Source: an uncultured Actinomycetes bacterium
Lineage (GTDB): Bacteria; Actinomycetota; Actinomycetes; Nanopelagicales; Nanopelagicaceae
Length of the DNA: 18,838 bases
NCBI GenBank assembly: GCA_903822245.1
Contig: CAIJOE010000168.1
Location: forward strand, 1 to 18,838
Direction of reading: 5' to 3'
The stretch's first letter is position 1. Each line of letters starts with the position of its first letter. The translations under genes and the position numbers were made by a program. The notes beneath the pieces are model-generated. The model was not told the origin of the DNA. It saw only the letters and a list, made by a program, of their open reading frames with translations, and did not search any database. Below, piece after piece: positions 8,257 to 14,819 of the stretch.

Positions 8257-8494
8257 CGTTACCTCCCATCTCTCTACTAGTAGCTAAACCCGGCCAAAAG
8301 CCCGATTTTGGCTCTCTTACTTGCCATAAGAGTTACAGCCAGGGGTGACATGGGCAAACTAAAGCCCGATAGCGTGTCGAAAAAAGATTTATCTCACAGC
8401 ATTGGGCAATGATAAAAGTGCAGGTCAGCACAGTAGATGTCCGATATTACCGATATGTCTTTGGACCAGGTTTATAGCCGAATATGGGCTTTGC
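8257..8494 (-). promoter_or_regulatory. Long leader/promoter region of the SLT muramidase gene
   Basis: This 238-base gap between the phoH stop and the SLT start holds several structures on the coding strand: a 7-bp hairpin (arms 8293-8299 and 8306-8312), a 6-bp hairpin (8314-8319 and 8327-8332) and a 4-bp one (8352-8355 and 8364-8367). A ten-base direct repeat AAAGCCCGAT (plus strand) occurs at 8297-8306 and 8361-8370, and CCGATAT is repeated at 8441-8447 and 8450-8456. TAGTTT (8356-8361, minus) is a possible -10 box. The arrangement suggests post-transcriptional or operator control, but I could not match it to a known riboswitch. Confidence 0.4.
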
Positions 8495-9799
8495 TTATTG
8501 GCTGAAGTTGATTGGCTCTTCCAGCATCTCAGTAACTAGGGCGGCAATTGGCGAGCGCTCAGAGCGAGTCAAGGTGATGTGAGCGAAGAGTGGGTGGCCT
8601 TTAAGGGACTCCACCACCGCTACCACGCCATCATGGCGACCGACTCGAAGGTTGTCGCGCTGGGCCACATCGTGGGTCAAGATGACACGCGAGTTTTGCC
8701 CGATCCGAGATAGGACCGTAAGCAAAACTCCTCGCTCAAGTGACTGAGCTTCATCGACGATGACAAAGGAGTCATGAAGGGAGCGGCCACGAATGTGGGT
8801 AAGAGGCAAAACTTCAATCAGCCCCCGGTCAATAATCTCATCGATAACTTGTTGGGAGACTAAAGCGCCCAAAGTATCAAAGACGGCTTGGGCCCAAGGT
8901 GACATCTTTTCATTCTCACTACCGGGTAAGTAGCCAAGCTCTTGGCCGCCAACGGCATAAAGCGGGCGAAAGATGACAACCTTCTTGTGATGTCGCTTTT
9001 CCAAAACGGCTTCAAGGCCAGCAGATAGTGCAAGAGCGCTCTTACCAGTTCCAGCCCGGCCACCGAGTGAGATGATGCCAATTTCATTATCAAGTAAAAG
9101 ATCTAGGGCTACTCGCTGCTCTGCGCTTCGACCGTGCAGTCCAAAGGCAGATCGATCACCGCGCACCAAGTGCAGTTGCTTATCTGGGGTGACTCGGGCC
9201 AAGGCGCTTCCCTTTTCGGAGTGAAGAACTACTCCCGTGTGAACTGGGTTCTCTTTGGCTATTTCATGTGGAACTTTATTTAGTTCATAGAGTGAATCAA
9301 TTACCGATCCTGCAACATCGGCTTCGATCATTCCAGTCCATCCACTATTTAGCGCTAGCTCAGCGCGATATTCCTCGGATTGAACACCAACTGATGAGGC
9401 CTTAACTCGAAGTGGAAGATCTTTGGTGACTAAAACAACGTCATTTCCCTCGCCCATTAGATTTTTAGCAATAGCCAAGATTCTAGAATCATTTGAACCA
9501 TCACGAAGAAAGCCAGATGGAAGCGTGGAAGTATCAGAGTGATTTAGTTCAACTTTTAAGGTGCCACCTTCTTTGTTTAATTTAATCGGGCGATCTAGGC
9601 GCCCACTACTAATTCGAAGGTCATCTAGGGTGCGAAGAGCGGCTCTGGCAAAGTAGCCAAGCTCTGGATGATCGCGCTTGGTTTCTAGCTCGGTAATTAC
9701 CGTGATTGGAATAATTACTTCATGCTCTGCAAATCTATTGAGAGCGGCTGGATCTGCTAGTAATACGCTGGTATCTAAGACATAAGTCTTCTTAGCCAA
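8495..9799 (-). CDS. phoH2: PIN domain-PhoH ATPase fusion (PhoH2 type)
   Basis: PhoH2 proteins join a PIN ribonuclease domain to a PhoH helicase-like ATPase; the mycobacterial enzyme is reported to unwind and cleave RNA. The 434 residues begin with the PIN domain (about 1-150) carrying the acidic metal ligands D9 (LDTSVLL), E38 (TELE), D104 and D127. The PhoH domain follows with Walker A GRAGTGKS at 247-254, the FRPLYAVGGQELGYLPG segment near 278-292 and Walker B VIVDEAQ at 346-352. The start is TTG at 9799: it gives the family-like MAKKTYVLDTS beginning and no usable in-frame ATG occurs before the PIN domain. It lies between the cis-prenyltransferase and the SLT gene on the same strand. M. 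tuberculosis phoH2 sits in a comparable neighbourhood (from memory). Confidence 0.92.
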   Translation of the reverse strand: MAKKTYVLDTSVLLADPAALNRFAEHEVIIPITVITELETKRDHPELGYFARAALRTLDDLRISSGRLDRPIKLNKEGGTLKVELNHSDTSTLPSGFLRDGSNDSRILAIAKNLMGEGNDVVLVTKDLPLRVKASSVGVQSEEYRAELALNSGWTGMIEADVAGSVIDSLYELNKVPHEIAKENPVHTGVVLHSEKGSALARVTPDKQLHLVRGDRSAFGLHGRSAEQRVALDLLLDNEIGIISLGGRAGTGKSALALSAGLEAVLEKRHHKKVVIFRPLYAVGGQELGYLPGSENEKMSPWAQAVFDTLGALVSQQVIDEIIDRGLIEVLPLTHIRGRSLHDSFVIVDEAQSLERGVLLTVLSRIGQNSRVILTHDVAQRDNLRVGRHDGVVAVVESLKGHPLFAHITLTRSERSPIAALVTEMLEEPINFSQ

Positions 9800-9929
9800 G
9801 TGGCGCTCGCAATCTTTTTAGTTTTATTAGAAGGGCAGCGGGGTTAGGTAAAAGTTAGAACTTCTTTGGGGCGATCCCCCTTCGACACGCTTAAAAAGAA
9901 AGTTAAATATTGGTGACGGTTATTCTTTC

Positions 9930-10748
9930 CTAGCCGCCAAAACGGCGGTGCCTTTGTGAGTAGGCCCGAATAGCTCGAAGGAAATCTATCCGTCGAAAAT
10001 CTGGCCAATAGGCTTCACAGAAATAGAATTCGGAGTGCGCACTTTGCCAAAGGAGAAATCCACCTAGGCGCTGCTCCCCGGAGGTTCTAATTACTAAATC
10101 AGGATCTGGCAGCCCCGCGGTATAGAGAAAACGACTGATTTCATCAACATTGACATCCTTTGCAATCTCCTGGGCGCTCTTACCGGCCTTTGCCCCATCA
10201 ATTATTAGAGCCTTTACGGCATCAGCAATTTCACTTCGCCCGCCATAACCAATTGCCACATTAACAACCACACCTTTAATGCCTTTTGATTTCTCGGCTG
10301 CTTTGATTAACCGATCTTGTAGCGCCTTGGGCAATAGCTCCATTGAACCAACCGGGCGTATTTCCCAATTGCCTCGCCGAACTAAGTCATCAACAGTGTC
10401 ACCAATAATTTCCAAAAGTGGTTCAAGCTCATCGGCCGGCCTAGATAAGTTCTGGTTTGAAAGTAACCAAATAGTAAGCACCTGCACTTTTGACTCTTCA
10501 CACCATTGCAGGAGATCAACGATTTTATGGGCCCCGGCTTTATGCCCATGGGCAGTTGAGGTGTCACCGAATTGAGTGGGGTTTGCTTTAGCCCATCGTC
10601 GATTGCCATCCAGGATTACCCCAACATGGTGGGGAGTTTGCGTGAAATCAAGACGCGAGAAAAGCCGGCGCTCATAGAGCGGATAGATAACTGACTTTAT
10701 TGCCGACTTTAAAAACGAAGCCTTATGGAAATTATTTTGAAAGGGCAC
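9930..10748 (-). CDS. uppS: Cis-prenyltransferase (undecaprenyl/polyprenyl diphosphate synthase family)
   Basis: Enzymes of this family add IPP units in cis to an allylic diphosphate to make the lipid carrier for cell wall synthesis, or a shorter Z-prenyl primer as Rv1086 does in mycobacteria. Visible motifs are the catalytic HVGVILDGNRRWAK with D47, a SNQNLSRP segment where many homologues have STENW-RP, YGGRSEI, and the C-terminal RTSGEQR...FLLWQSAHSEFYF signature ending with RRFGG. Which chain length is made cannot be read from sequence. The start is uncertain: GTG 10748 gives 272 residues and overlaps the DUF3817 gene by 17 bases, while TTG 10790 would give 286 and overlap by 59. No ATG is available before the active site. 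The substrate IPP is supplied by IspH. Confidence 0.92.
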   Translation of the reverse strand: MPFQNNFHKASFLKSAIKSVIYPLYERRLFSRLDFTQTPHHVGVILDGNRRWAKANPTQFGDTSTAHGHKAGAHKIVDLLQWCEESKVQVLTIWLLSNQNLSRPADELEPLLEIIGDTVDDLVRRGNWEIRPVGSMELLPKALQDRLIKAAEKSKGIKGVVVNVAIGYGGRSEIADAVKALIIDGAKAGKSAQEIAKDVNVDEISRFLYTAGLPDPDLVIRTSGEQRLGGFLLWQSAHSEFYFCEAYWPDFRRIDFLRAIRAYSQRHRRFGG

Positions 10749-11073
10749 GAAATTCTGCCTGTGCTCGGCGTTCGGCGATAAAGGAGGCAACAGGAAGGGT
10801 GCCAGCCAGAATGAAAAGTATTGTTTGATTAAAGCTCTTGCGGGCCTTTAGGCAGTAATGAAAAGCAGCCAATACATAGATTGGGTAAGTAAAGCCATGA
10901 ACTAGGGCTACCCAGGTGAAGTAATGATGAGAGCCTTTAAAGATCCAATAGTGGGTTGGCACATTCACAAACCAAAGTAGAAGTGACATAACTCCGCACC
11001 AAATCGCCATAATACGAAAGCGGTTCATTGCCGATTCCAAGCCCTTTAGATTCGAGTTATTAGCTGTGCTCAT
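10732..11073 (-). CDS. DUF3817 family integral membrane protein
   Basis: A 113-residue membrane protein with three hydrophobic helices, about residues 21-37, 52-75 and 82-100, and a charged C-terminus (ERRAQAEFRA). The pattern with WFVNVPTHYW, HGFTYPIYVLAA and GTLPVASFIAERR matches the actinobacterial DUF3817 family, whose function is unknown. Its ATG overlaps the SURF1 stop in an ATGA arrangement, so translation is coupled, and its 3' end overlaps the cis-prenyltransferase start. The company of SURF1 hints at a respiratory-membrane role but this is inference only. Confidence 0.88.
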   Translation of the reverse strand: MSTANNSNLKGLESAMNRFRIMAIWCGVMSLLLWFVNVPTHYWIFKGSHHYFTWVALVHGFTYPIYVLAAFHYCLKARKSFNQTILFILAGTLPVASFIAERRAQAEFRALSK

Positions 11074-11783
11074 GGCGCAATCTTATCGCGAAGGCGGTTA
11101 TAAAACGGGGCGCCCAGGGCCATAAGTGCCAAGAGCCACCAGATAAATACGTAGGTGATGTGTTGCCAGTAATAGCCCGAGACTTTTGAAATTTGGATCG
11201 GGGCTGAGATTCGCATGGCATTAATAGCTATGCCATAGGAAGTTTGCTCCAACTGAGCAATTACATATCCATCGAATAACTCTAATTTTGTATCACCAGT
11301 AACTAGGGCTGGATCTAATCTGGTTAGCCCACCTTTTGCCGGAATAGCCACATCCGTGCTCTGCCTTGGGTAGAGGCGGCCAATAACTTTCACATCTTCG
11401 CCAATTGATTGCGACTTTGTTGAGTCAACACCACGAACTACCAAGATTCCACGGTTGCCAGAGATCTTAAGGATTCGAACTTCCAAAGAAACCTTGCGCT
11501 TAGAACTTCCATTTGCCACTGGTTGGTTTGGGGCTGAATAAAGCTTCACATAGCGACCAGTCATCTCAACCATTCGATTTATTGCCATCGGAGATAGGTT
11601 TGCTCCAGCTTGGGCTATTGAGTCAAGGGATGCAACGTTTCTATTAATAATTGGATGGGATGCTTTAGTTGAATCCTGCGCCCGGTGAAGTTGCCAAATC
11701 CCGAGTTCAATAAATAAAAGAGAAATTAACAGCGCTGCAAAGCCCTTGGTTAAGGCGGACTTAGTTAGCTTTATCTTGGTCAT
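11070..11783 (-). CDS. SURF1 family cytochrome oxidase biogenesis protein
   Basis: SURF1 proteins assist assembly, including haem insertion, of aa3-type cytochrome c oxidase. The 237 residues have the family layout: an N-terminal helix (about 14-29) followed by GIWQLHRAQ with W30, Q31 and R34, a large extracytoplasmic beta-rich domain (RYVKLYSAPNQPV; RILVVRGVD-like GILVVRGVD; VIGRLYP), and a C-terminal helix (about 207-227) preceded by GYYWQHITYVFIWWLLA. Sequence is divergent from proteobacterial SURF1 but the order of motifs is right. A TTG three bases upstream is an alternative start; ATG 11783 is preferred. It overlaps the preceding small membrane gene by 23 bases and the following DUF3817 gene by four, so all are one operon. 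Confidence 0.88.
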   Translation of the reverse strand: MTKIKLTKSALTKGFAALLISLLFIELGIWQLHRAQDSTKASHPIINRNVASLDSIAQAGANLSPMAINRMVEMTGRYVKLYSAPNQPVANGSSKRKVSLEVRILKISGNRGILVVRGVDSTKSQSIGEDVKVIGRLYPRQSTDVAIPAKGGLTRLDPALVTGDTKLELFDGYVIAQLEQTSYGIAINAMRISAPIQISKVSGYYWQHITYVFIWWLLALMALGAPFYNRLRDKIAP

Positions 11784-11958
11784 CAATATCTATATTGGTT
11801 TCGGTAGGGATTGCTCGGGCTTGCATTCGTTTGAAGCGGCGGTAGAAACTCATTAAGAGTATGACAAATCCGGTGCAAAGAACGATCATGGTCAGCGAGC
11901 CAGCGATTCCAACATTTATGTCTTTACTTGCGGCTAGCTGTGTTAGACCAAATGACAT
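11761..11958 (-). CDS. Small single-span membrane protein at the head of the SURF1 operon
   Basis: A 65-residue protein with one transmembrane helix (about residues 18-38), then a basic stretch YRRFKRMQAR and an acidic tail ending DIDDQDKAN, suggesting an N-out/C-in anchor. I do not recognise a named family. Small membrane proteins are found divergent to DUF4307 genes in other actinobacteria (I recall Rv1083 in M. tuberculosis), so it is likely conserved rather than spurious. ATG 11958 sits six bases after a TACAAT -10 box, supporting both the start and leaderless expression. The C-terminal codons overlap the SURF1 start. A part in oxidase assembly is possible from context only. Confidence 0.75.
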   Translation of the reverse strand: MSFGLTQLAASKDINVGIAGSLTMIVLCTGFVILLMSFYRRFKRMQARAIPTETNIDIDDQDKAN

Positions 11959-11964
11959 GCCTTG

Positions 11965-11974
11965 ATTGTAGACT
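11965..11974. promoter_or_regulatory. Overlapping divergent -10 boxes for the SURF1 operon and the DUF4307-greA side
   Basis: On the minus strand TACAAT occupies 11965-11970, six bases before ATG 11958. On the plus strand TAGACT occupies 11969-11974, seven bases before ATG 11982. The two boxes share the TA step at 11969-11970. Both genes lack a Shine-Dalgarno site, so both are probably leaderless. RNA polymerase cannot occupy both at once. Evidence is motif and spacing only. Confidence 0.65.
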
Positions 11975-11981
11975 CATATCT

Positions 11982-12380
11982 ATGTCACACCGATCAACCG
12001 ATCCGCATCTAGCCCAGCGATATGGAATTAAAAATAAGAGGATTCCATCCTGGCTAATTTCGGCGATCTTGATTGCAGTCATTGGTGGCGGCTGGCTAGT
12101 TTGGAGTGCCTCCCATTTTTCAAAACCTGAAATTCGATCCACTTTAATTTCATTTAATGCCGTGGATTCTCATGGCATCGAGATTCGATATTCAGTGCAA
12201 TTTAAGAATCTAAATAAAGCTCACCAATGTCGCTTGATTGCTCGAGACTATGGCGCCAATGTGGTTGGCGAAGTTACTGAAGATTTTGCGGCCGGCAGCC
12301 CATCACAAACCAGAATTACCCTGATTCCTACGCGGGCCTTGGCGGTAAACGCAGGTATCAATTCTTGCCAGAGCCTATAA
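11982..12380 (+). CDS. DUF4307 family membrane protein
   Basis: A 132-residue protein: a cytoplasmic N-terminus with DPHLAQRYG (typical of the DUF4307 family, which often starts with an RYG-type motif), one transmembrane helix (about 24-43), and an extracytoplasmic domain of roughly 85 residues rich in beta-forming sequence (IEIRYSVQFKNLNKAHQCRLIARDYGANVVGEV) with two cysteines (in HQCRL and NSCQSL) that could pair. Function unknown. In mycobacteria the homologue lies between greA and mca (from memory); here greA is retained but no mca gene is present in the window. An in-frame ATG at 11928 would overlap the divergent gene and is unlikely; ATG 11982 has the leaderless promoter spacing. Confidence 0.87.
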   Translation: MSHRSTDPHLAQRYGIKNKRIPSWLISAILIAVIGGGWLVWSASHFSKPEIRSTLISFNAVDSHGIEIRYSVQFKNLNKAHQCRLIARDYGANVVGEVTEDFAAGSPSQTRITLIPTRALAVNAGINSCQSL

Positions 12381-12392
12381 ACTTCTCGTCTT

Positions 12393-12878
12393 ATGGCTGA
12401 ACATCAAACCCAGACTTGGCTTACTCAAGAAGCTGCCGATCGCCTACGAGCTGAATTGGTAGATCTAGAGGGTCCTCGTCGCGCTGACATCATTGCCAAG
12501 ATTGAATCTGCTCGAGCAGAGGGCGATCTAAAAGAAAATGGTGGCTACCACGCAGCTCGTGAAGAGCAAGGAAAGATGGAAGGTCGAATTCGCCAACTAA
12601 AACACATGTTGGAAAATGCTCATATCGGAACCCCACCTGCCGGTGAATCAGGTGTTGTTGGTCTTGGAATGTTGGTCACCGTTGATATTGCTGGCGATGA
12701 AGTTAAATTCCTACTTGGTTCTAGAGAAATTGCGACTGATGATGTCGATGTCTACAGTGAAAAATCACCACTTGGCGCAGCAGTACTTGGCGCAAAGGTT
12801 GGGCAAACCGTCACCTATACCGCCCCTAATGGCAAGACCATTAGCGTTGGTGTTATTGAAGCCCAGACTTATTTCTAA
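12393..12878 (+). CDS. greA: Transcription elongation factor GreA
   Basis: GreA enters the secondary channel of RNA polymerase and stimulates cleavage of backtracked transcripts. The 161 residues show the N-terminal antiparallel coiled coil (about 12-80), with the tip motif ARAEGDLKENGGYHAAREEQ holding the acidic residues D45 and E48 that position the catalytic magnesium, and the C-terminal FKBP-like domain (about 85-160; ILSPLGAAVLGAKVGQTV-like region). It begins 12 bases after the DUF4307 stop; TAAACT at 12378-12383 overlaps that stop and lies nine bases before the ATG, so an extra near-leaderless promoter is possible. The gene ends 11 bases from the convergent ABC permease. Confidence 0.96.
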   Translation: MAEHQTQTWLTQEAADRLRAELVDLEGPRRADIIAKIESARAEGDLKENGGYHAAREEQGKMEGRIRQLKHMLENAHIGTPPAGESGVVGLGMLVTVDIAGDEVKFLLGSREIATDDVDVYSEKSPLGAAVLGAKVGQTVTYTAPNGKTISVGVIEAQTYF

Positions 12879-12889
12879 CTCTTTTTAGA

Positions 12890-13687
12890 TTACTTTCGGT
12901 TACCTGCGCTGTTATATCGGCGCACACTTAGTGGAATAAAAATAAACATTAAAACCACCATATAGACCAAGGACATAGTTAGTGGATGCTGACTTGGAAA
13001 TGAATTGGCTGTCGCTCCAAAGGTATTCTTAAATCCATAGAGCTGGCGCACAGCTGCCACCATAGTTGAAACCGGATTCCACTCCGCAAAATATTGAAGA
13101 GCGTGTGGCATTGAAGTAGTTGAAGCAAAGGCGTTGGATAGGAAGGTAAGTGGAAAGGTGAAAAGAAAGGATACGTTTGCAACCACGCGCGCATCCTTAG
13201 ATATCAACCCAGCAAATACACCAGCCCAAGAAAGTGCGTAGCCAAAAAAGAGTAGAAGCAGGAAGCCAAGAAAAATCTTGAAGGCTCCGGAAGTTGGGCG
13301 CCAGCCAACAACATATCCTGCAATTCCCATAACAATTAAAACGACGATATTTAGAAGTCCATCTCCAAGTGTTCTACCCATAACTACCGCAGAGCGGGCA
13401 ATAGGCAGTGACCTAAAGCGATCGATCAAGCCTTTTTCCATATCTTGAGCAAGACCTTGAGCAGTTGCAGCTAGGGTAAAAGTAACGGTCTGCACAAAGA
13501 TTCCGGGCATAAGTAATTGCACATACCCACCAGGGATATCAGCTCCTAGGCCGCCAAATACATAGCGAAATAGAAGGACAAACATTACTGGCTGAATTGT
13601 GTTGAAAATTAGTACTTCTGGGACTCTAGTTAGTTGAAGAAGTTGGCGCTTAGTAATAACTAACGCATCACTTACAGCTCTCATCAT
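12890..13687 (-). CDS. ABC-2 type exporter permease, DrrB-like
   Basis: The membrane half of a drug or lipid exporter. The 265 residues contain about six transmembrane helices (near 25-45, 58-78, 105-130, 137-162, 170-190 and 235-255) and the ABC-2 signature segments MEKGLIDRFRSLPIARSAVV-type loop and FLSNAFASTTSMPHALQYFAEWNPVS, which are characteristic of the daunorubicin-resistance DrrB group. Its ATG overlaps the stop of the ATPase gene (ATGATGA), so the two subunits are made in step; a second ATG at 13684 is an alternative. Substrate unknown; relatives export anthracyclines, glycolipids or phthiocerol lipids. Confidence 0.92.
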   Translation of the reverse strand: MMRAVSDALVITKRQLLQLTRVPEVLIFNTIQPVMFVLLFRYVFGGLGADIPGGYVQLLMPGIFVQTVTFTLAATAQGLAQDMEKGLIDRFRSLPIARSAVVMGRTLGDGLLNIVVLIVMGIAGYVVGWRPTSGAFKIFLGFLLLLFFGYALSWAGVFAGLISKDARVVANVSFLFTFPLTFLSNAFASTTSMPHALQYFAEWNPVSTMVAAVRQLYGFKNTFGATANSFPSQHPLTMSLVYMVVLMFIFIPLSVRRYNSAGNRK

Positions 13688-14676
13688 TTCTTAGCTCCTC
13701 TCTTCTTCTTTATGGCAGTCTCTTCGGCTATCGCCTCTTCGGCAGCATGACCTGTGAGTGACATAAATACATCATCTAATGATGGTCGCTTCATCGCAAT
13801 ATCTAGCGGATGGATATTTGCCGCATCCAATTCACGGACTACTTCAATTAGCGATTGACCACCATTTGAAACTGGCGCAGAAAGTTTACGCAGCCCTTCA
13901 TCCAAATTACTTTTAGCTCCGGTAACTCGATCGATAACTTCTCTAGTGCGGATTAGATCTGCCTCAGCTACAACTATCTCGACCCGCTCTCCGCCTACTT
14001 CACTTTTTAGTTCATCAGAAGTTCCCCTGGCAATTACTTTGCCATGATCAATAACTGCAATCTCATCGGCTAGTTGATCGGCCTCATCTAGGTATTGGGT
14101 TGTTAAAAGAAGTGTTACTCCCTCTTTTACTAACTTTTCAATAACGTTCCACATTTCCATACGTCCACGTGGATCAAGCCCAGTTGTTGGCTCATCTAGG
14201 AACAAGACCTTTGGCCTAATTATTAGTGATGCGGCTAAGTCCAAGCGACGGCGCATACCACCAGAATAAGTTTTAATTGGTCGCTTTGCTGATTCAGTTA
14301 AGGAGAACTGTTCAAGTAATTCTGTTGCCCGAGATTCAGCTGCCTTACTTGATAAGTGATAGAGCCGACCAAACATCACTAAGTTATCCCAGCCAGTTAA
14401 GGTTTCATCAACTGCGGCATATTGACCTGAGAGACCAATAATTTCGCGAACTGCCTTTGGATTCTTCACAACATCGATTCCGCCAACAGTTGCATGGCCA
14501 GAATCTGGTTGAAGCAGTGTTGCCAAGATACGAACAGTTGTGGTCTTGCCAGCTCCATTTGGTCCAAGGATTCCTAAAACGGTGCCTTCTTCAACATCTA
14601 GATTTAAGCCATCAAGGGCCTTGACCTGACCATTTCGATAGGTCTTAACCAAGCCCTGGGCAACGATGCTCTTCAT
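13684..14676 (-). CDS. ABC exporter ATP-binding protein, DrrA-like
   Basis: The ATPase half of the exporter. The 330 residues show Walker A GPNGAGKTT at 38-46, Q-loop Q85 in GLSGQYAAVDE, signature YSGGM at 137-141, Walker B VLFLDEP at 157-163, D-loop GLDP, and TTQYLDEAD near 192-200, where Q194 replaces the usual H-loop histidine, as in DrrA-type ATPases. The C-terminal part (about 225-320) is the DrrA regulatory domain ending LDDVFMSLTGH, plus a lysine-rich tail. ATG 14676 follows a TAGAAT -10 box by six bases. The permease gene overlaps its stop. It diverges from the MFS pair across 143 bases, forming an export cluster. Confidence 0.94.
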   Translation of the reverse strand: MKSIVAQGLVKTYRNGQVKALDGLNLDVEEGTVLGILGPNGAGKTTTVRILATLLQPDSGHATVGGIDVVKNPKAVREIIGLSGQYAAVDETLTGWDNLVMFGRLYHLSSKAAESRATELLEQFSLTESAKRPIKTYSGGMRRRLDLAASLIIRPKVLFLDEPTTGLDPRGRMEMWNVIEKLVKEGVTLLLTTQYLDEADQLADEIAVIDHGKVIARGTSDELKSEVGGERVEIVVAEADLIRTREVIDRVTGAKSNLDEGLRKLSAPVSNGGQSLIEVVRELDAANIHPLDIAMKRPSLDDVFMSLTGHAAEEAIAEETAIKKKRGAKK

Positions 14677-14682
14677 GCCAGC

Positions 14683-14696
14683 ATTCTAGTGATCAC
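14683..14696 (-). promoter_or_regulatory. Leaderless promoter and adjoining palindrome of the ABC exporter
   Basis: Minus-strand TAGAAT at 14683-14688 lies six bases from ATG 14676. Immediately upstream of it is the perfect eight-base palindrome GTGATCAC at 14689-14696, in the spacer where a repressor would block polymerase. The -10 assignment is by motif and spacing; the operator idea is inference, since eight bases is short and no regulator gene is in the window. Confidence 0.5.
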
Positions 14697-14753
14697 ATTA
14701 ACCCGCCGTCCTAGCCATTCTGAGAGGAAAGTTCGCATCCCCCGTAGTAACCT

Positions 14754-14783
14754 TTGATTCTTGTTTAAGTTTCAACAAATAAT
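14754..14783 (+). promoter_or_regulatory. Candidate sigma-70-type promoter of the first MFS gene
   Basis: TTGATT at 14754-14759 and AATAAT at 14778-14783 are separated by 18 bases, resembling -35 and -10 elements (4/6 and 5/6 matches to consensus). Transcription would start near 14790, leaving a leader of about 30 bases with the Shine-Dalgarno site AGGGGA at 14810-14815. This differs from the leaderless starts nearby. Confidence 0.45.
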
Positions 14784-14819
14784 CCAATGGGAAATCAAGT
14801 CACACGTTTAGGGGAACCT

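Noticed and set aside
8257..8400. c-di-AMP (ydaO-type) riboswitch before the SLT gene; GGCTGTAACTC looks faintly like its conserved CAGCTAAC segment.
   Set aside because: The other conserved blocks, such as the GGGGAACCC-like and GGGTGAATC-like segments, are not present, so I cannot support it.
8350..8412. Plus-strand 20-residue mini-frame with AGGGG before its ATG in the SLT leader.
   Set aside because: The spacer is short, it lies antisense in a structured leader, and nothing about the peptide suggests a product; chance is likely.
9862..9875. GGGG-CGAT-CCCC hairpin between phoH and the cis-prenyltransferase.
   Set aside because: Only four pairs, with no T-run on the minus strand after it; not enough for a terminator call.
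12616..12888. Second plus-strand frame overlapping greA.
   Set aside because: It is the +1 shadow of greA, with no start signal and low-complexity leucine content.
12876..12890. T-run between greA and the ABC permease as a terminator.
   Set aside because: CTTTTT is present but no stem precedes it on either strand.
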